A stretch of 50,664 bases of DNA from an uncultured bacterium. Lineage in GTDB: Bacteria > Pseudomonadota > Alphaproteobacteria > Sphingomonadales > Sphingomonadaceae. This document shows, one piece after another, positions 27,699-36,861 of the stretch. The stretch spans positions 1 through 50,664 of the forward strand of contig CAISGR010000203.1 of assembly GCA_903884945.1 (NCBI GenBank). Reading direction: 5' to 3'. A program made the translations under genes and the position numbers. The notes below the pieces were generated by a model that had not been told where the DNA came from, searched no databases, and was given only the letters and a program-made list of their open reading frames with translations. Position 1 is the stretch's first letter, and each line of letters begins with the position of its first letter.

Positions 27699-29111
27699 AT
27701 GGCGACGCTCGCGTTCCACGATTTTCCCGCGCCCAGAACGGAGCAGGCGTCGTCCCCATCGGACCGGCCCGCCGCGCTCCGGCTGATCGCGTTCGCCTCG
27801 ATGGCGGTGCCGATCGCCGGGGCCGGCCTGCCGCTGGCCCTGTTCGTGCCGCAACTCTATGCGACGCATTTCGGCATCCCGCTGGCGACCATCGGCTTCA
27901 TCTTTCTCCTCGGCCGGCTCTGGGACGTGGCGTCCGACCCGATCGTCGGCGTCCTGAGCGACCGGACCCGCAGCCGCTTCGGACGCCGGCGCCCGTGGAT
28001 CGCGGCGGGCGGATTGCTGTTCGGCCTGGGATCCGTGCTGCTGTTCTTTCCGCCGCCGGCACTGGTCGGCCCGCTTTATCTCGGGCTGGTCCTGTTCGTC
28101 TTCTACTTCGGCTGGACGATGATCGAAGTGCCCTTTTCCGCCTGGGCGGGGGAAATTGACCGCGACTATGACGGCCGCACCCGGGTGGTGACCTACCAGC
28201 TCACGCTGCGGTCGATCGGCCTGCTCCTCACCCTCGTGTTGCCGACCCTGCTCGACCAGATTCGGCCCGGCGACGGCGCGCTCAAGCTCCAGGTCGTCGG
28301 AGGCTTCATCCTCGCGACGCTGGCGCCGGCGCTGATCGCCAGCGTGCTCGCCTTCCGGGAACACCCGCTCCCGCCCGTCGCGCCTGACCGCGTGGGCGCG
28401 TGGAAGACCGTACGCATCGTCTTTTCCGATCGCCTGCTGCTTCGCGTGCTCGGCTCGGACGTGGCGGTTACCGCGGGACAAAGCATCCGCGCCGGGCTGA
28501 TCATCTTCTTCGCCGTCAACTACATGCAGCTCCCCGCATGGGCGAGCGGACTGTATCTGCTGCAGTTCGTCTTCGGCGTACTCGCCGGGCCGATCTGGCT
28601 CCGCATCGGCTATCGGCTCGGCAAACGCCGGACGGCGATCTCGGGGGAACTGGCCCAGGCAGCGATCAACCTCGGCCTGATCCTCGTCTTTCCGGGCATG
28701 CTCTGGCTGATGATCGCGCTCACCATCGCGCAAGGGCTGACCCAGGGATCGGGCAATCTGATGCTCCGCGCCATGATCGGCGACGTGGCGGACGCGCACC
28801 GGCTGGAGACCGGCCATGATCGCACGGGCCTGTTCTATTCCGTGTTCAGCCTGTCCGCCAAGCTCGGCCCGGCGCTCGGCATCGGCCTCGCGCTTCCCCT
28901 GGTCGCGTGGTTCGGCTTCGATCCCAAGGGCACCGGCACGCCGGGATCGCTCGAAGCGCTCAAATATGTCTTCGCGCTCGGTCCGGCACTCGCCCATGTC
29001 CTCGCCGCCGCGCTGATCTGGCGCTTTCCGCTCGACCAGGCCGCCCATGCGGAGATCGTCCGCGCGCTCGACGGCGCCACGCCCTTTCCAACCGCCCCCC
29101 GCACCACCTGA
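27699..29111 (+). CDS. MFS transporter, GPH (MelB-like) family
   Basis: A 470-residue inner-membrane symporter with 12 predicted helices. The GPH signatures are GRLWDVASDPIVGVLSDRTRSRFGRRRPW in the 2-3 loop (given here as consecutive motifs DVASDPIVG and RSRFGRRRPW) and DGRTRVVTYQ in the 4-5 region. GPH members couple substrate entry to H+ or Na+. GAGGA lies just before the chosen ATG, 10 bp after the TonB receptor stop; an in-frame ATG 8 codons higher overlaps that gene. It would carry the substrate across the inner membrane after TonB-dependent uptake. Confidence 0.88.
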   Translation: MATLAFHDFPAPRTEQASSPSDRPAALRLIAFASMAVPIAGAGLPLALFVPQLYATHFGIPLATIGFIFLLGRLWDVASDPIVGVLSDRTRSRFGRRRPWIAAGGLLFGLGSVLLFFPPPALVGPLYLGLVLFVFYFGWTMIEVPFSAWAGEIDRDYDGRTRVVTYQLTLRSIGLLLTLVLPTLLDQIRPGDGALKLQVVGGFILATLAPALIASVLAFREHPLPPVAPDRVGAWKTVRIVFSDRLLLRVLGSDVAVTAGQSIRAGLIIFFAVNYMQLPAWASGLYLLQFVFGVLAGPIWLRIGYRLGKRRTAISGELAQAAINLGLILVFPGMLWLMIALTIAQGLTQGSGNLMLRAMIGDVADAHRLETGHDRTGLFYSVFSLSAKLGPALGIGLALPLVAWFGFDPKGTGTPGSLEALKYVFALGPALAHVLAAALIWRFPLDQAAHAEIVRALDGATPFPTAPRTT

Positions 29112-29123
29112 AGGAGACACGTC

Positions 29124-30059
29124 ATGACTGCCCTGATCCATCATTTCGACAATGTGGTCGACGCCGACAGCCCGCTCGACATCGCGCCGGTGGGCGGCCG
29201 GATCGGCGCCGAAATCCGCGGCATCCGCCTTGGCGGCGACCTTGACGAGGAGACCGTCACCGCGATCCGCGCGGCGCTGGTGCGGCACAAGGTCATCTTC
29301 TTCCGCGACCAGACCCATCTCGACGACGAAGCGCACGAGGCCTTTGCGGCACGCCTCGGCGAGCCGCTCGCCCATCCGACCGTGCCGGTGGCGGAAGGAT
29401 CGCGCTTTCTGCTCGAACTCAACTCGAAGGAAGGTGAAGCAGCATCGGCCTGGCACACCGATATCACCTTCCTGCCCGCCTACCCTTCCGCATCGGTCCT
29501 GCGCGCGATCGTGATTCCTCCCGCGGGCGGCGACACGCTCTGGGCGAACGGCGCGACTGCCTATGCCGATCTTCCCCCGCCCCTGAAGGCCCTGGTCGAG
29601 CGGCTGCGCGCGATCCACACCAACGCCTATGACTATGCCGCGAGCCGGCCCGAGGCATCTGCCGACCAGGTCCGGCGCCATCGCGAGATCTTCGCATCGA
29701 CCGTGTACGAGACGGAGCACCCCGTGGCGCACATCCATCCCGAGACGCAGGAACGGGTGCTGCTGCTCGGCAACTTCGTGAAGTCCTTTGTCGGGTTCAA
29801 CCGGGATGATTTCGCGCGGCTGTTCAGCCTGCTCCAGGATCACATCACCAGGCCGGAGAATACCGTGCGCTGGCGCTGGACCCCCGGCGACGTCGCCATC
29901 TGGGACAACCGCGCGACGCAGCACCGCGCGATCGCCGATTTCGGCCGGCAACGCCGGTTGCTGCGCCGCGCGACGATCGCAGGGTCCGTACCGGTCGGCG
30001 TGGACGGCAACCGCAGCCGGGTGGTGAAGCCGGAGCCGGAACCGCTGGTGGCCGGGTGA
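29124..30059 (+). CDS. TauD/AtsK-type Fe(II)/2-oxoglutarate dioxygenase
   Basis: A 311-residue non-heme iron oxygenase. The iron triad is H and D in WHTDITF and the distal H in TQHRAIADF; the 2-oxoglutarate-binding Arg follows in [23 protein letters not shown] and [20 protein letters not shown] are strong family segments. Members oxidise taurine, alkylsulfonates or alkyl sulfate esters, releasing sulfite or sulfate. Placement next to a sulfatase favours sulfate esters. AAGGAG lies 8 bp before the ATG and the gene follows the symporter by 12 bp. A second, distinct member of the family lies at 32887. Confidence 0.92.
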   Translation: MTALIHHFDNVVDADSPLDIAPVGGRIGAEIRGIRLGGDLDEETVTAIRAALVRHKVIFFRDQTHLDDEAHEAFAARLGEPLAHPTVPVAEGSRFLLELNSKEGEAASAWHTDITFLPAYPSASVLRAIVIPPAGGDTLWANGATAYADLPPPLKALVERLRAIHTNAYDYAASRPEASADQVRRHREIFASTVYETEHPVAHIHPETQERVLLLGNFVKSFVGFNRDDFARLFSLLQDHITRPENTVRWRWTPGDVAIWDNRATQHRAIADFGRQRRLLRRATIAGSVPVGVDGNRSRVVKPEPEPLVAG

Positions 30060-30079
30060 GCGACTTCCCTCGCCCCGCA

Positions 30080-30101
30080 AGGTGGGGAGACACCCCCACC
30101 T
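30080..30101 (+). other. Intercistronic hairpin upstream of the sulfatase gene
   Basis: A perfect 8-bp stem AGGTGGGG/CCCCACCT with a 6-nt loop, in the only sizeable gap (106 bp) of the operon. There is no T-run. It could reduce or stabilise expression of the downstream sulfatase part of the transcript. Confidence 0.4.
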
Positions 30102-30165
30102 CACCCCGCGTCGCTTCGCGGCCTGCCCCGCTCCCGCCCGAGCGGCGCAATGGAAAGATACCTGC

Positions 30166-31842
30166 ATGAAACGCTACACCATCCTCTCGGCCGCGATCGT
30201 CGCGATGGCGCCCCTGCTACTGATCCATCCGGGTAGCGAGGCACCTCCCGCGCGGGCCGGCGCCGCGGAACCGGTCGCGGCGCGGCCCAATATCCTGATC
30301 ATCGTCGCCGACGATCTCGGCTATTCGGATCTCGGTGCCTTCGGCGGCGAGATCCGCACGCCCAATCTCGACGCGCTCGCGGCGCGCGGCCTGAAGCTGA
30401 CGGGCTGGCATTCGGCGCCGACCTGCTCGCCGACGCGATCGATGCTGCTGAGCGGCACCGACAATCACCTGGCAGGCCTGGGCAACATGGCCGAACTGCT
30501 CGCCCCCAACCAGAAGGGACAGCGCGGCTATGAAGGCTATCTGCCGGGCGACATCGTGACCCTTGCCGACCGGCTGCACGACCTGAACTATGCGACGCTG
30601 ATGTCGGGCAAATGGCATCTCGGCGTGCGCCCGGAGGACAGCCCGGCGCGCCACGGCTTCGAACAGAGCTTCGACCTCGCCCAGGGCGGGGGCAATCATT
30701 ACGGTCTCGACCTGTCAAAGGCCCCGGGCGACAAGGGCACGACCTATTGGGAAAATGGCCAGCAGCTCGCCACCCTCCCCGCCAATTTCTATTCGTCCGA
30801 CACCTATGCCTCCAAGCTGATCGAATTCCTCGGCAAGGCGGACAGGACCAAGCCCTTTTTCGGCTACCTGACCTTCACTGCCCCGCACTGGCCGCTCCAG
30901 GCGCCGGAGGAGGATATCGCGCGCTATCGCGGCCGGTACGACGCCGGCTTCGAAGCGCTGCGCAAACAGCGGCTGGCGCGGATGAAGCAGCTCGGGCTGA
31001 TCCCGGCCCATGTCGCGGCACACGAACTCGTGCTGAAGAAGGGCGCCGACTGGGCGAGCCTGACACCGGCGCAGAAGCGCGCGCAATCGCGGGCAATGGA
31101 AATCTATGCCGCGATGGTCGACCGGATGGACCAGAATGTCGGCCGGGTGATCGACTATCTCAAATCCACCGGCCAGTATGACAACACGATCATCCTGTTC
31201 ACCGCCGACAATGGCGCCGAGGGGCTCGACGTCGCCCATGCCGAAATCCCCGGCATGACCGAGCGCGTAAAGGCAGCCGACAACAGCTACGCCAATCTCG
31301 GCAAGCCGACATCCTATATCGGCTATGGCCCGGGCTGGGCGCAGGCTGCGACTGCGCCCTCCTGGCTCTACAAGGGCCATACCACCGAGGGCGGCACGCG
31401 CGTGGCCGCGTTCTTCGACTGGCCGGGCGGGGCGCGCCACGGGGTGACGAACACCTATGGCACGGTGATGGATGTCGTCCCCACCCTGGTCGAGGCCGCC
31501 GGCGGCGACTGGCGCGGCGCGACCTATGCCGGACGGACGGTGCAGCCGGTGCGGGGAGCGAGCTGGCTGCCCTATCTCCAAGGCAAGGCCGAGCGGGTCC
31601 ATGCGACCGACGAGGTGGTGGGTACCGAATTGTTCGGCAGACGGGCGATCCGCCAGGGCGACTGGAAAGCGGTCGACCTGGGCGACGGCTGGAAGCTGTT
31701 CGACATCGCCCGGGACCCGGGCGAGACCCGCGACCTCGCCAAGCGCGACCCGAAGCGCACCGCCGCACTCGCCACCGCCTGGGCTGTCTATGGCAAGCAG
31801 GTCGGCGTGGTGATGCCCTCCACCCCGGTGACCTTCCCGTGA
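30166..31842 (+). CDS. Arylsulfatase, exported
   Basis: A 558-residue type I sulfatase that hydrolyses sulfate esters in the periplasm. A signal peptide covers about residues 1-35. The metal-binding start is NILIIVADDLGYSDLG, and the formylglycine motif is CSPTRSMLLSG with C87, which must be converted by a formylglycine-generating enzyme (not in this window). Further conserved segments are SGKWHLG, the HWPLQAP region and FTADNGAEG. Length and motifs resemble Pseudomonas AtsA. The start at 30166 gives the signal peptide; the frame is open higher up. Its stop overlaps the next gene's GTG start. Confidence 0.92.
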   Translation: MKRYTILSAAIVAMAPLLLIHPGSEAPPARAGAAEPVAARPNILIIVADDLGYSDLGAFGGEIRTPNLDALAARGLKLTGWHSAPTCSPTRSMLLSGTDNHLAGLGNMAELLAPNQKGQRGYEGYLPGDIVTLADRLHDLNYATLMSGKWHLGVRPEDSPARHGFEQSFDLAQGGGNHYGLDLSKAPGDKGTTYWENGQQLATLPANFYSSDTYASKLIEFLGKADRTKPFFGYLTFTAPHWPLQAPEEDIARYRGRYDAGFEALRKQRLARMKQLGLIPAHVAAHELVLKKGADWASLTPAQKRAQSRAMEIYAAMVDRMDQNVGRVIDYLKSTGQYDNTIILFTADNGAEGLDVAHAEIPGMTERVKAADNSYANLGKPTSYIGYGPGWAQAATAPSWLYKGHTTEGGTRVAAFFDWPGGARHGVTNTYGTVMDVVPTLVEAAGGDWRGATYAGRTVQPVRGASWLPYLQGKAERVHATDEVVGTELFGRRAIRQGDWKAVDLGDGWKLFDIARDPGETRDLAKRDPKRTAALATAWAVYGKQVGVVMPSTPVTFP

Positions 31843-32825
31843 CCGGCCCCCCATCCCAACCGCGAGCTATCGTCATGAAGGCCACCAGCCTCCGCGATAT
31901 CCCGACTGCACTCGCTCCGATCGACACGGTCGTGCTCGGCCTGGCCGCGGCCCGGCGGGACTGGCGCGCGGAGCATCAGCGCCACGCCGCCGCCGGCACT
32001 GCACGCTTCCCCTCGCGGGTCGCGCTCGCATTCATGCTCGAACATCTCGAGGCCGCGCTGTTCCCGCAACGCCTCGGCCATTTCGAGGGGCCGACGGAAG
32101 ACGTCTTCGTCCGCCTCCGGCTCGAACAGGCGCTCGGGCTGCTCGCCGCGGAGATCGAACGCGAACTGCGCTACTGGGAGGCCGAGACCGGCGACGGCTT
32201 CGAATCCGACCATGGCGACACGATCGTGCGCCTGTTCGCGGCCGCGCTGCCCGAGGTCCGGCGCCTGATCGACAGCGACGTCGCCGCTGCCTTCCAGGGC
32301 GACCCGGCCGCCCGCAGCGTCGATGAAATCCTGATCTGCTACCCGTGCGCAGTGGCGGTGATGTATCACCGGCTGGCGCATCAGCTGTTCGAACTGGGCG
32401 CGCCGCTGGTTGCGCGGGTGATCTCGGAGATCGCCAATGGCCGGACCGGGATCGACATCCATCCGGGCGCGACGATCGGGCCGAGCTTCTTCATCGATCA
32501 TGGCACCGGCGTCGTGATCGGCGAGACCGCGATCATCGGCGCGCGCGTGCGCCTCTACCAGCATGTCACGCTCGGCGCGCGGCGGCTGCCACCCGAGGAC
32601 GGATACAGCGTGCGCGAGCGCTTCGCGCGTCACCCGATCGTCGAGGACGACGTGGTGATCTATGCCGGCGCCACGATCCTCGGCCGTGTCACGATCGGGC
32701 GCGGGGCGACCGTCGGCGGCAATGTGTGGGTGACGGAAGACGTGCCGGCGGGCGCGCTGGTGATGCAGCCACCCGCGCTGCGCTTCCCGGCCGGGAGCGC
32801 GCCGCCGCTTTTCCCGGAGACATGA
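31839..32825 (+). CDS. Serine O-acetyltransferase (EpsC/CysE type)
   Basis: A 328-residue enzyme that makes O-acetylserine from serine and acetyl-CoA, the acceptor for sulfide in cysteine synthesis. The long N-terminal helical domain (about residues 30-190) and the left-handed beta-helix with hexapeptide repeats (about 200-310) match the EpsC form. Active-site segments are GIDIHPGATIG and FFIDHGTGVVIGETAIIG (catalytic His residues). The GTG start overlaps the sulfatase stop (GTGA); ATG at 31875 is an alternative. Finding it inside a sulfatase operon ties sulfate release to assimilation. Confidence 0.88.
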   Translation: MTGPPSQPRAIVMKATSLRDIPTALAPIDTVVLGLAAARRDWRAEHQRHAAAGTARFPSRVALAFMLEHLEAALFPQRLGHFEGPTEDVFVRLRLEQALGLLAAEIERELRYWEAETGDGFESDHGDTIVRLFAAALPEVRRLIDSDVAAAFQGDPAARSVDEILICYPCAVAVMYHRLAHQLFELGAPLVARVISEIANGRTGIDIHPGATIGPSFFIDHGTGVVIGETAIIGARVRLYQHVTLGARRLPPEDGYSVRERFARHPIVEDDVVIYAGATILGRVTIGRGATVGGNVWVTEDVPAGALVMQPPALRFPAGSAPPLFPET

Positions 32826-32886
32826 CGGCATCGGCGTTGCGCGATCATGCGCAGCGGGTAGACTGAAACGAGGAGAGGAGATCGCC

Positions 32887-33783
32887 ATGGCGACCGCTTT
32901 GCATATCGAGACGGACCTCACCGAGCGCGCGGCCTCGCGCGGCATCGTGATCATGCCCTCGACGCCGACGATCGGCGCGGAGATTTCCGGCATCGACCTC
33001 AGCCGGCCGCTTGACGACGGCGCGGCCGAGATCGTGCGCAAGGCGTGGCTGCGCCACAAGGTGATCTTCTTCCGCGACCAGGACATCGACCATGCGAGCC
33101 ATATCAGGCTCGGCCGGCTGTTCGGCGACCTGGAGGGCCATCCCGTCATCCCGCATGTCGAGGGGCATCCGGAGGTGCTGCTGATCAAGGGTGTCGAGGG
33201 CGTGCAGCTGACCGCGGAGACCGTCGCCCCGTTCAAGGCCTATAACAAATGGCACACCGACGTGACCTTCCGCGCGCGGCCGTCGATCGCGTCGGTGCTG
33301 CGGGCGCGCCTGCTTCCCGCGCTGGGCGGCGACACGATCTGGTCGGACGCTGCGGCCGCCTATGACGGCCTTCCCCAGGCAGTGAAGGACCGCATCGCCA
33401 ATCTCGACGCCGAGCACGACATCATCGCGAGCTTCGGCGGCCGCGTGACCGAGGAGAAGCGCGCCCAGCTTGCGCGCGACTTTCCGGCGGTGTCCCACCC
33501 CGTCGTGCGCACCCACCCCGAAACGGGCGAGAAGATCCTCTACGTCAACTATACCTTCACCACCCGCATTATCGGGATACCGGAGGAGGAGGGCAAGGAA
33601 TTGCTCAGGCTCCTCTACGACCGGATCAAGGTCCCCGAATATCAGGTGCGCTTCCGCTGGACGCCCAATGCGATCGGCGTCTGGGATAATCGATCGACTC
33701 AGCATTACGCGGTCGGCGACTATTGGCCGGCCGAGCGCGTGCTCGAACGGGTGACGGTGTCGGGCGACGTGGTCGAGCGCTGA
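32887..33783 (+). CDS. Second TauD/AtsK-type dioxygenase
   Basis: A 298-residue Fe(II)/2-oxoglutarate dioxygenase. Iron ligands are H and D in WHTDVTF and H in [30 protein letters not shown] and VRFRWTPNAIGVWDNRSTQH are family segments. It is clearly related to but distinct from the protein at 29124; its middle region (LIKGVEGVQLTAETVAPFKA) differs. The two probably have different substrate ranges. Closest by feel to AtsK alkylsulfatases. An AGGAGAGGAG ribosome site precedes the ATG. It is the last gene of the co-directional block and is convergent with the GGDEF-EAL gene. Confidence 0.92.
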   Translation: MATALHIETDLTERAASRGIVIMPSTPTIGAEISGIDLSRPLDDGAAEIVRKAWLRHKVIFFRDQDIDHASHIRLGRLFGDLEGHPVIPHVEGHPEVLLIKGVEGVQLTAETVAPFKAYNKWHTDVTFRARPSIASVLRARLLPALGGDTIWSDAAAAYDGLPQAVKDRIANLDAEHDIIASFGGRVTEEKRAQLARDFPAVSHPVVRTHPETGEKILYVNYTFTTRIIGIPEEEGKELLRLLYDRIKVPEYQVRFRWTPNAIGVWDNRSTQHYAVGDYWPAERVLERVTVSGDVVER

Positions 33784-33825
33784 GCCGGGCGACCAGCGCA
33801 GGCCGTCTCGCTCCTGAGGCGCCGG

Positions 33826-36075
33826 CTACTCGCTCTCGGCAGGTACCGGCTCGCTGCCGACGCCCGCGGCCAGCAGCGCCTCCAGTTCGGCCGCGCCGAT
33901 CGGGCGGGACAGCAGAAATCCCTGCAGCAGGTTGCAGCCGGCCCGGGTCAGGAACTTGCTCTGCGCCGCCGTCTCGACGCCTTCGGCGGTAACCTGCATG
34001 CCACTTGCCTTGGCGAGGGCCACGATCGCCCGGATGATCGGGCTGCCGCCATTGGCAATGTCGATCCCCCGGACGAAGGACTGGTCGATCTTGATCCGGT
34101 CGACGTCGAATTCGCGGAGGTGGCTGAACGACGAATAGCCCGTTCCGAAATCGTCGAGCGCGATCTGGACACCCCTTGCGCGGAGCGCAGCGAGATTCGG
34201 CCGGCAATGCGACGCGCTTTCGATGAAGCTCGTCTCGGTGATCTCAAGCTCCAGTCGGGCCGGATCGAAGCCGACCCGATCGAGAATCTGCAGGACGCGA
34301 TCGGCGAATCCGGTGTTGCGCAACTGCACGGCCGAAATGTTCACCGAGAGCATCTTGATCGGCCAGCGCATGGCGGCGCGGCACGCCTGCTCGAGCACCC
34401 ATTCGCCAAGCGGCTCGATCAGGCCGGTCGCTTCCGCCACGGGAATGAAGGTCGCCGGCGACAGGAAGCCGAAGCGTGGATGGCGCCAGCGAACCAGCGC
34501 CTCCGCCCCGCAAATCCTGTGGGTCCGGCCCGAATAGACCGGCTGGTAGACGACCTCGAACTGATCGCCGGCGATCAGTGCCGCCCGCAGGTCCTGATCC
34601 ATGACGTGGCGATGGCGGATGCTTGCATCCATCGCCAGATCGAAGAAGACATAGCGCCCACGGCCCCCGGCCTTCGCCTCGTACAGGGCGATATCGGCCT
34701 TGCGCGCGAGTTCGGTACGGTCGTCCGCATCGTCCGGGGCGATGGCGACGCCAATGCTGACGCCGATATTCAGCCTCGATCCGGCCAGGTCGAACGGCTC
34801 GCTGACCGCCTCCACGATCCGCATGCACAGGATTTCTGCCTCGGCGCGGGATGCAACGTCCGACTGGATGATCGCGAATTCGTCGCCACCGATCCGGGCA
34901 ACGAGATCGGACACGCGCGTCGCCTCCACGAGGCGCCGGGCGAACGCGCAAATCAGCTCGTCACCGGCGGGATGTCCAAGCGAATCGTTGACGTCCTTGA
35001 AACGGTCCATGTCGAAATACAGCAGCGCCACCGATTTGGCGCCACCACGGGCGGCCGCCAGCGCCCGCGTCAGCCGGTCCTCGAACAAGGCGCGGTTCGC
35101 GAGCCCGGTCAGCGCGTCGTGAAAGGCGAGATGCTGTGCCTGGGCCCGGCTCGCTTCCAGCTGGAGCGCGCTGCGGCGAATGCGCACCAGCAACCAGCCG
35201 ACCATCGCCAGGACCAGCAGCAGGGCACCGGCCGCCGCCGGTGCGATCCGGCGCACCATGAGCGCGCCCGGCCCGAACGGCTTCCAGACCAGATAGCCGA
35301 GCAGATCCCCGCTGCGCGAGGAAATCGGGAGCGCATGCTCCTCGGCGCCGATATTGGGCGAAGCCGAAAAATGGGCGCTCTCCAGCTGATATTCCTGCGC
35401 GAGCATCGCCGCGAAGCCGCCATCGAGGTGACGCACGCTGATATGCAGATATTCCTGGCCCGGAATCTGCCTCGGCAAGGCCTTGTCCGAAATGATCGGC
35501 TTGATGCTCACGATCGACGGATGCCCCGACACCATGCCGAGATCAGTGGCGCCCGGGCTCCGCATGCCCGGCGCGATGTCGCCTGGGCGGGGATGCCTCG
35601 TCCTGCGCCGAAGGTCGGGAATCATGCGCGCGCCGATCGGCGCCAGCGCGGCATAATATCGCTGTGGCGGGACGCGTCTGCCATCCTGCATCGCGTATAT
35701 CGGCCGATCATGCGCATCGACGATGAAGACCTCGTCGTGACCGTTATAGCCGTGCAGCCAGATGCCCAGATTGCCGTCGAGCCAGGCCTGATCGGGCTTG
35801 GGCGCCAGGACGTGCCGCACGGACTCGTCCCATACCGTCACGGCATCCTGATCATGGGCTATTCGCGCGATGCTCTGCTTGACGATCGCCGAAACCAGCC
35901 TTTGCTGGCGCTCCGCGGCGAGTTGGTTGGCCTGGGACGCGGAAAGCATGACCACCAGGACCAGCAGGCCGGCCATCACGACGATCGCTGCCAGCGCGGG
36001 AGCTGCGATGCGGGTGAGGAAGCGGACTCCCCGCTCGTTTTGCTTCACTATCTCCGCCGACGCATACATCGACAT
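33826..36075 (-). CDS. CHASE4-GGDEF-EAL cyclic di-GMP enzyme
   Basis: A 749-residue inner-membrane signalling protein. A membrane helix (about residues 24-47), a periplasmic CHASE4 sensor (about 50-265, with AVTVWDESVR) and a second helix (about 280-298) precede a GGDEF domain (about 320-480) and an EAL domain (about 495-735). The cyclase active site is intact (RIGGDEF, DMDRFKDVND). The phosphodiesterase has EALVRW, SVNISAVQL, DDFGTGYSS and EGVET, so both activities are possible. No RxxD I-site is seen directly before GGDEF (VSDLVARI). It shares its roughly 100-bp upstream region with the divergent tetR gene. Confidence 0.92.
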   Translation of the reverse strand: MSMYASAEIVKQNERGVRFLTRIAAPALAAIVVMAGLLVLVVMLSASQANQLAAERQQRLVSAIVKQSIARIAHDQDAVTVWDESVRHVLAPKPDQAWLDGNLGIWLHGYNGHDEVFIVDAHDRPIYAMQDGRRVPPQRYYAALAPIGARMIPDLRRRTRHPRPGDIAPGMRSPGATDLGMVSGHPSIVSIKPIISDKALPRQIPGQEYLHISVRHLDGGFAAMLAQEYQLESAHFSASPNIGAEEHALPISSRSGDLLGYLVWKPFGPGALMVRRIAPAAAGALLLVLAMVGWLLVRIRRSALQLEASRAQAQHLAFHDALTGLANRALFEDRLTRALAAARGGAKSVALLYFDMDRFKDVNDSLGHPAGDELICAFARRLVEATRVSDLVARIGGDEFAIIQSDVASRAEAEILCMRIVEAVSEPFDLAGSRLNIGVSIGVAIAPDDADDRTELARKADIALYEAKAGGRGRYVFFDLAMDASIRHRHVMDQDLRAALIAGDQFEVVYQPVYSGRTHRICGAEALVRWRHPRFGFLSPATFIPVAEATGLIEPLGEWVLEQACRAAMRWPIKMLSVNISAVQLRNTGFADRVLQILDRVGFDPARLELEITETSFIESASHCRPNLAALRARGVQIALDDFGTGYSSFSHLREFDVDRIKIDQSFVRGIDIANGGSPIIRAIVALAKASGMQVTAEGVETAAQSKFLTRAGCNLLQGFLLSRPIGAAELEALLAAGVGSEPVPAESE

Positions 36076-36140
36076 GGGCTAGCCTGGGACCGCTTAAGAA
36101 GCGGTTTAGCGAGGGGCTGGTAGAATCCACCGGCAAGCAC

Positions 36141-36168
36141 TGGACGTTTACGTAAAGCGATCTATATA
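36141..36168 (+). promoter_or_regulatory. Candidate tetR promoter (leaderless)
   Basis: TGGACG (36141-36146) and TATATA (36163-36168) are 16 bp apart. Transcription would begin close to or at the ATG at 36178, giving a leaderless mRNA, in keeping with the lack of any Shine-Dalgarno sequence. A TTTACGTAAA palindrome lies in the spacer. Confidence 0.4.
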
Positions 36169-36179
36169 CCGATCGGTAT
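36166..36179. promoter_or_regulatory. TetR operator O1
   Basis: ATACCGATCGGTAT is a perfect 14-bp palindrome that overlaps both the -10 box and the ATG of the TetR gene. It is the best of three related sites (O2 36800-36813, O3 36848-36861), so the regulator very probably represses itself. Confidence 0.75.
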
Positions 36180-36792
36180 GGAACAGATTCTGACCCCTGC
36201 GCCCCCCAAGGGCAGGCCCCGGGAATTCTGCCTGGACGAAGCGCTCGCCGCCGCGCTGCGCGTCTTCTGGCAGCATGGTTATGAAGGCGCCTCGATGGCG
36301 GAGTTGACCGCCGAAATGGGCATTACCAAGCCCAGCCTCTATGCTGCGTTCGGCAACAAGGAGCAGTTGTTCCACAAGGCGCTCGATCTCTACGAGCGCG
36401 AGAAGCTGGCCTATATGAGCACCGCCATGGACGCGCCGACCGCGCGCGGCGTGGCGGAGCGGTTGCTGCACGGCGCGCTCGAGATGCAGATGAGCCCGGG
36501 TGACCCGAAGGGATGCCTGGGCGTGATCGGCGCGACCGCCTGCGGCGTGGAAGCCGAGTCGATCAAGGCCGACGTGGTCGCGCGGCGCGCTTCCTCCGAA
36601 AAGGCGCTGATCGAACGCTTCGAGCGGGCGCAGGCTGAGGGCGATCTGCCGGACGGACTTGCGCCCGAAGCGCTTGTTCGCTATTTGTTCGCCCTGATGC
36701 AGGGCCTTGCCGTCCAGGCCGGATCGGGTGCCACCTGCGGCCAGCTGCAGCAGCTGGTCGAGACCAGCCTCGCGGTTTGGCCCACGCGGTAA
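36178..36792 (+). CDS. TetR/AcrR family repressor of the RND efflux operon
   Basis: A 204-residue repressor. The N-terminal helix-turn-helix (KGRPREFCLDEALAAALRVF, GYEGASMAELTAEMGITKPSLYAAFGNKEQLFHKAL) occupies about residues 11-60. The rest is a helical ligand domain with CLGVIGATACG and a TetR_C-like end. An operator palindrome overlaps its start codon and two further copies lie in front of the efflux genes, so it should repress itself and the pump and be released by a pump substrate. No ribosome site is present; the start is probably leaderless. Confidence 0.9.
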   Translation: MEQILTPAPPKGRPREFCLDEALAAALRVFWQHGYEGASMAELTAEMGITKPSLYAAFGNKEQLFHKALDLYEREKLAYMSTAMDAPTARGVAERLLHGALEMQMSPGDPKGCLGVIGATACGVEAESIKADVVARRASSEKALIERFERAQAEGDLPDGLAPEALVRYLFALMQGLAVQAGSGATCGQLQQLVETSLAVWPTR

Positions 36793-36799
36793 AATAAAC

Positions 36800-36813
36800 A
36801 TACCTTCCGGTAC
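36800..36813. promoter_or_regulatory. TetR operator O2
   Basis: ATACCTTCCGGTAC matches O1 at 10 of 14 positions and keeps both TACC/GGTA half-sites. It lies just after the tetR stop and upstream of the efflux promoter -35 box. Confidence 0.55.
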
Positions 36814-36822
36814 AGAAAGCTG

Positions 36823-36850
36823 TTGACGCACTGCAACAGCGCGTTATATA
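36823..36850 (+). promoter_or_regulatory. RND efflux operon promoter
   Basis: TTGACG (36823-36828) and TATATA (36845-36850) are 16 bp apart, a good sigma-70-like promoter. Operator O3 (36848-36861) covers the end of the -10 box and the predicted start point, so bound TetR would block it. Confidence 0.6.
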
Positions 36851-36861
36851 CCGACCGGTAG
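36848..36861. promoter_or_regulatory. TetR operator O3
   Basis: ATACCGACCGGTAG matches O1 at 12 of 14 positions and sits at the predicted transcription start of the efflux operon. Confidence 0.7.

Noticed and set aside
27630..30167. An 845-codon minus-strand frame across the symporter and dioxygenase genes
   Set aside because: Shadow frame with charged low-complexity sequence; both plus-strand genes have ribosome sites and family motifs.
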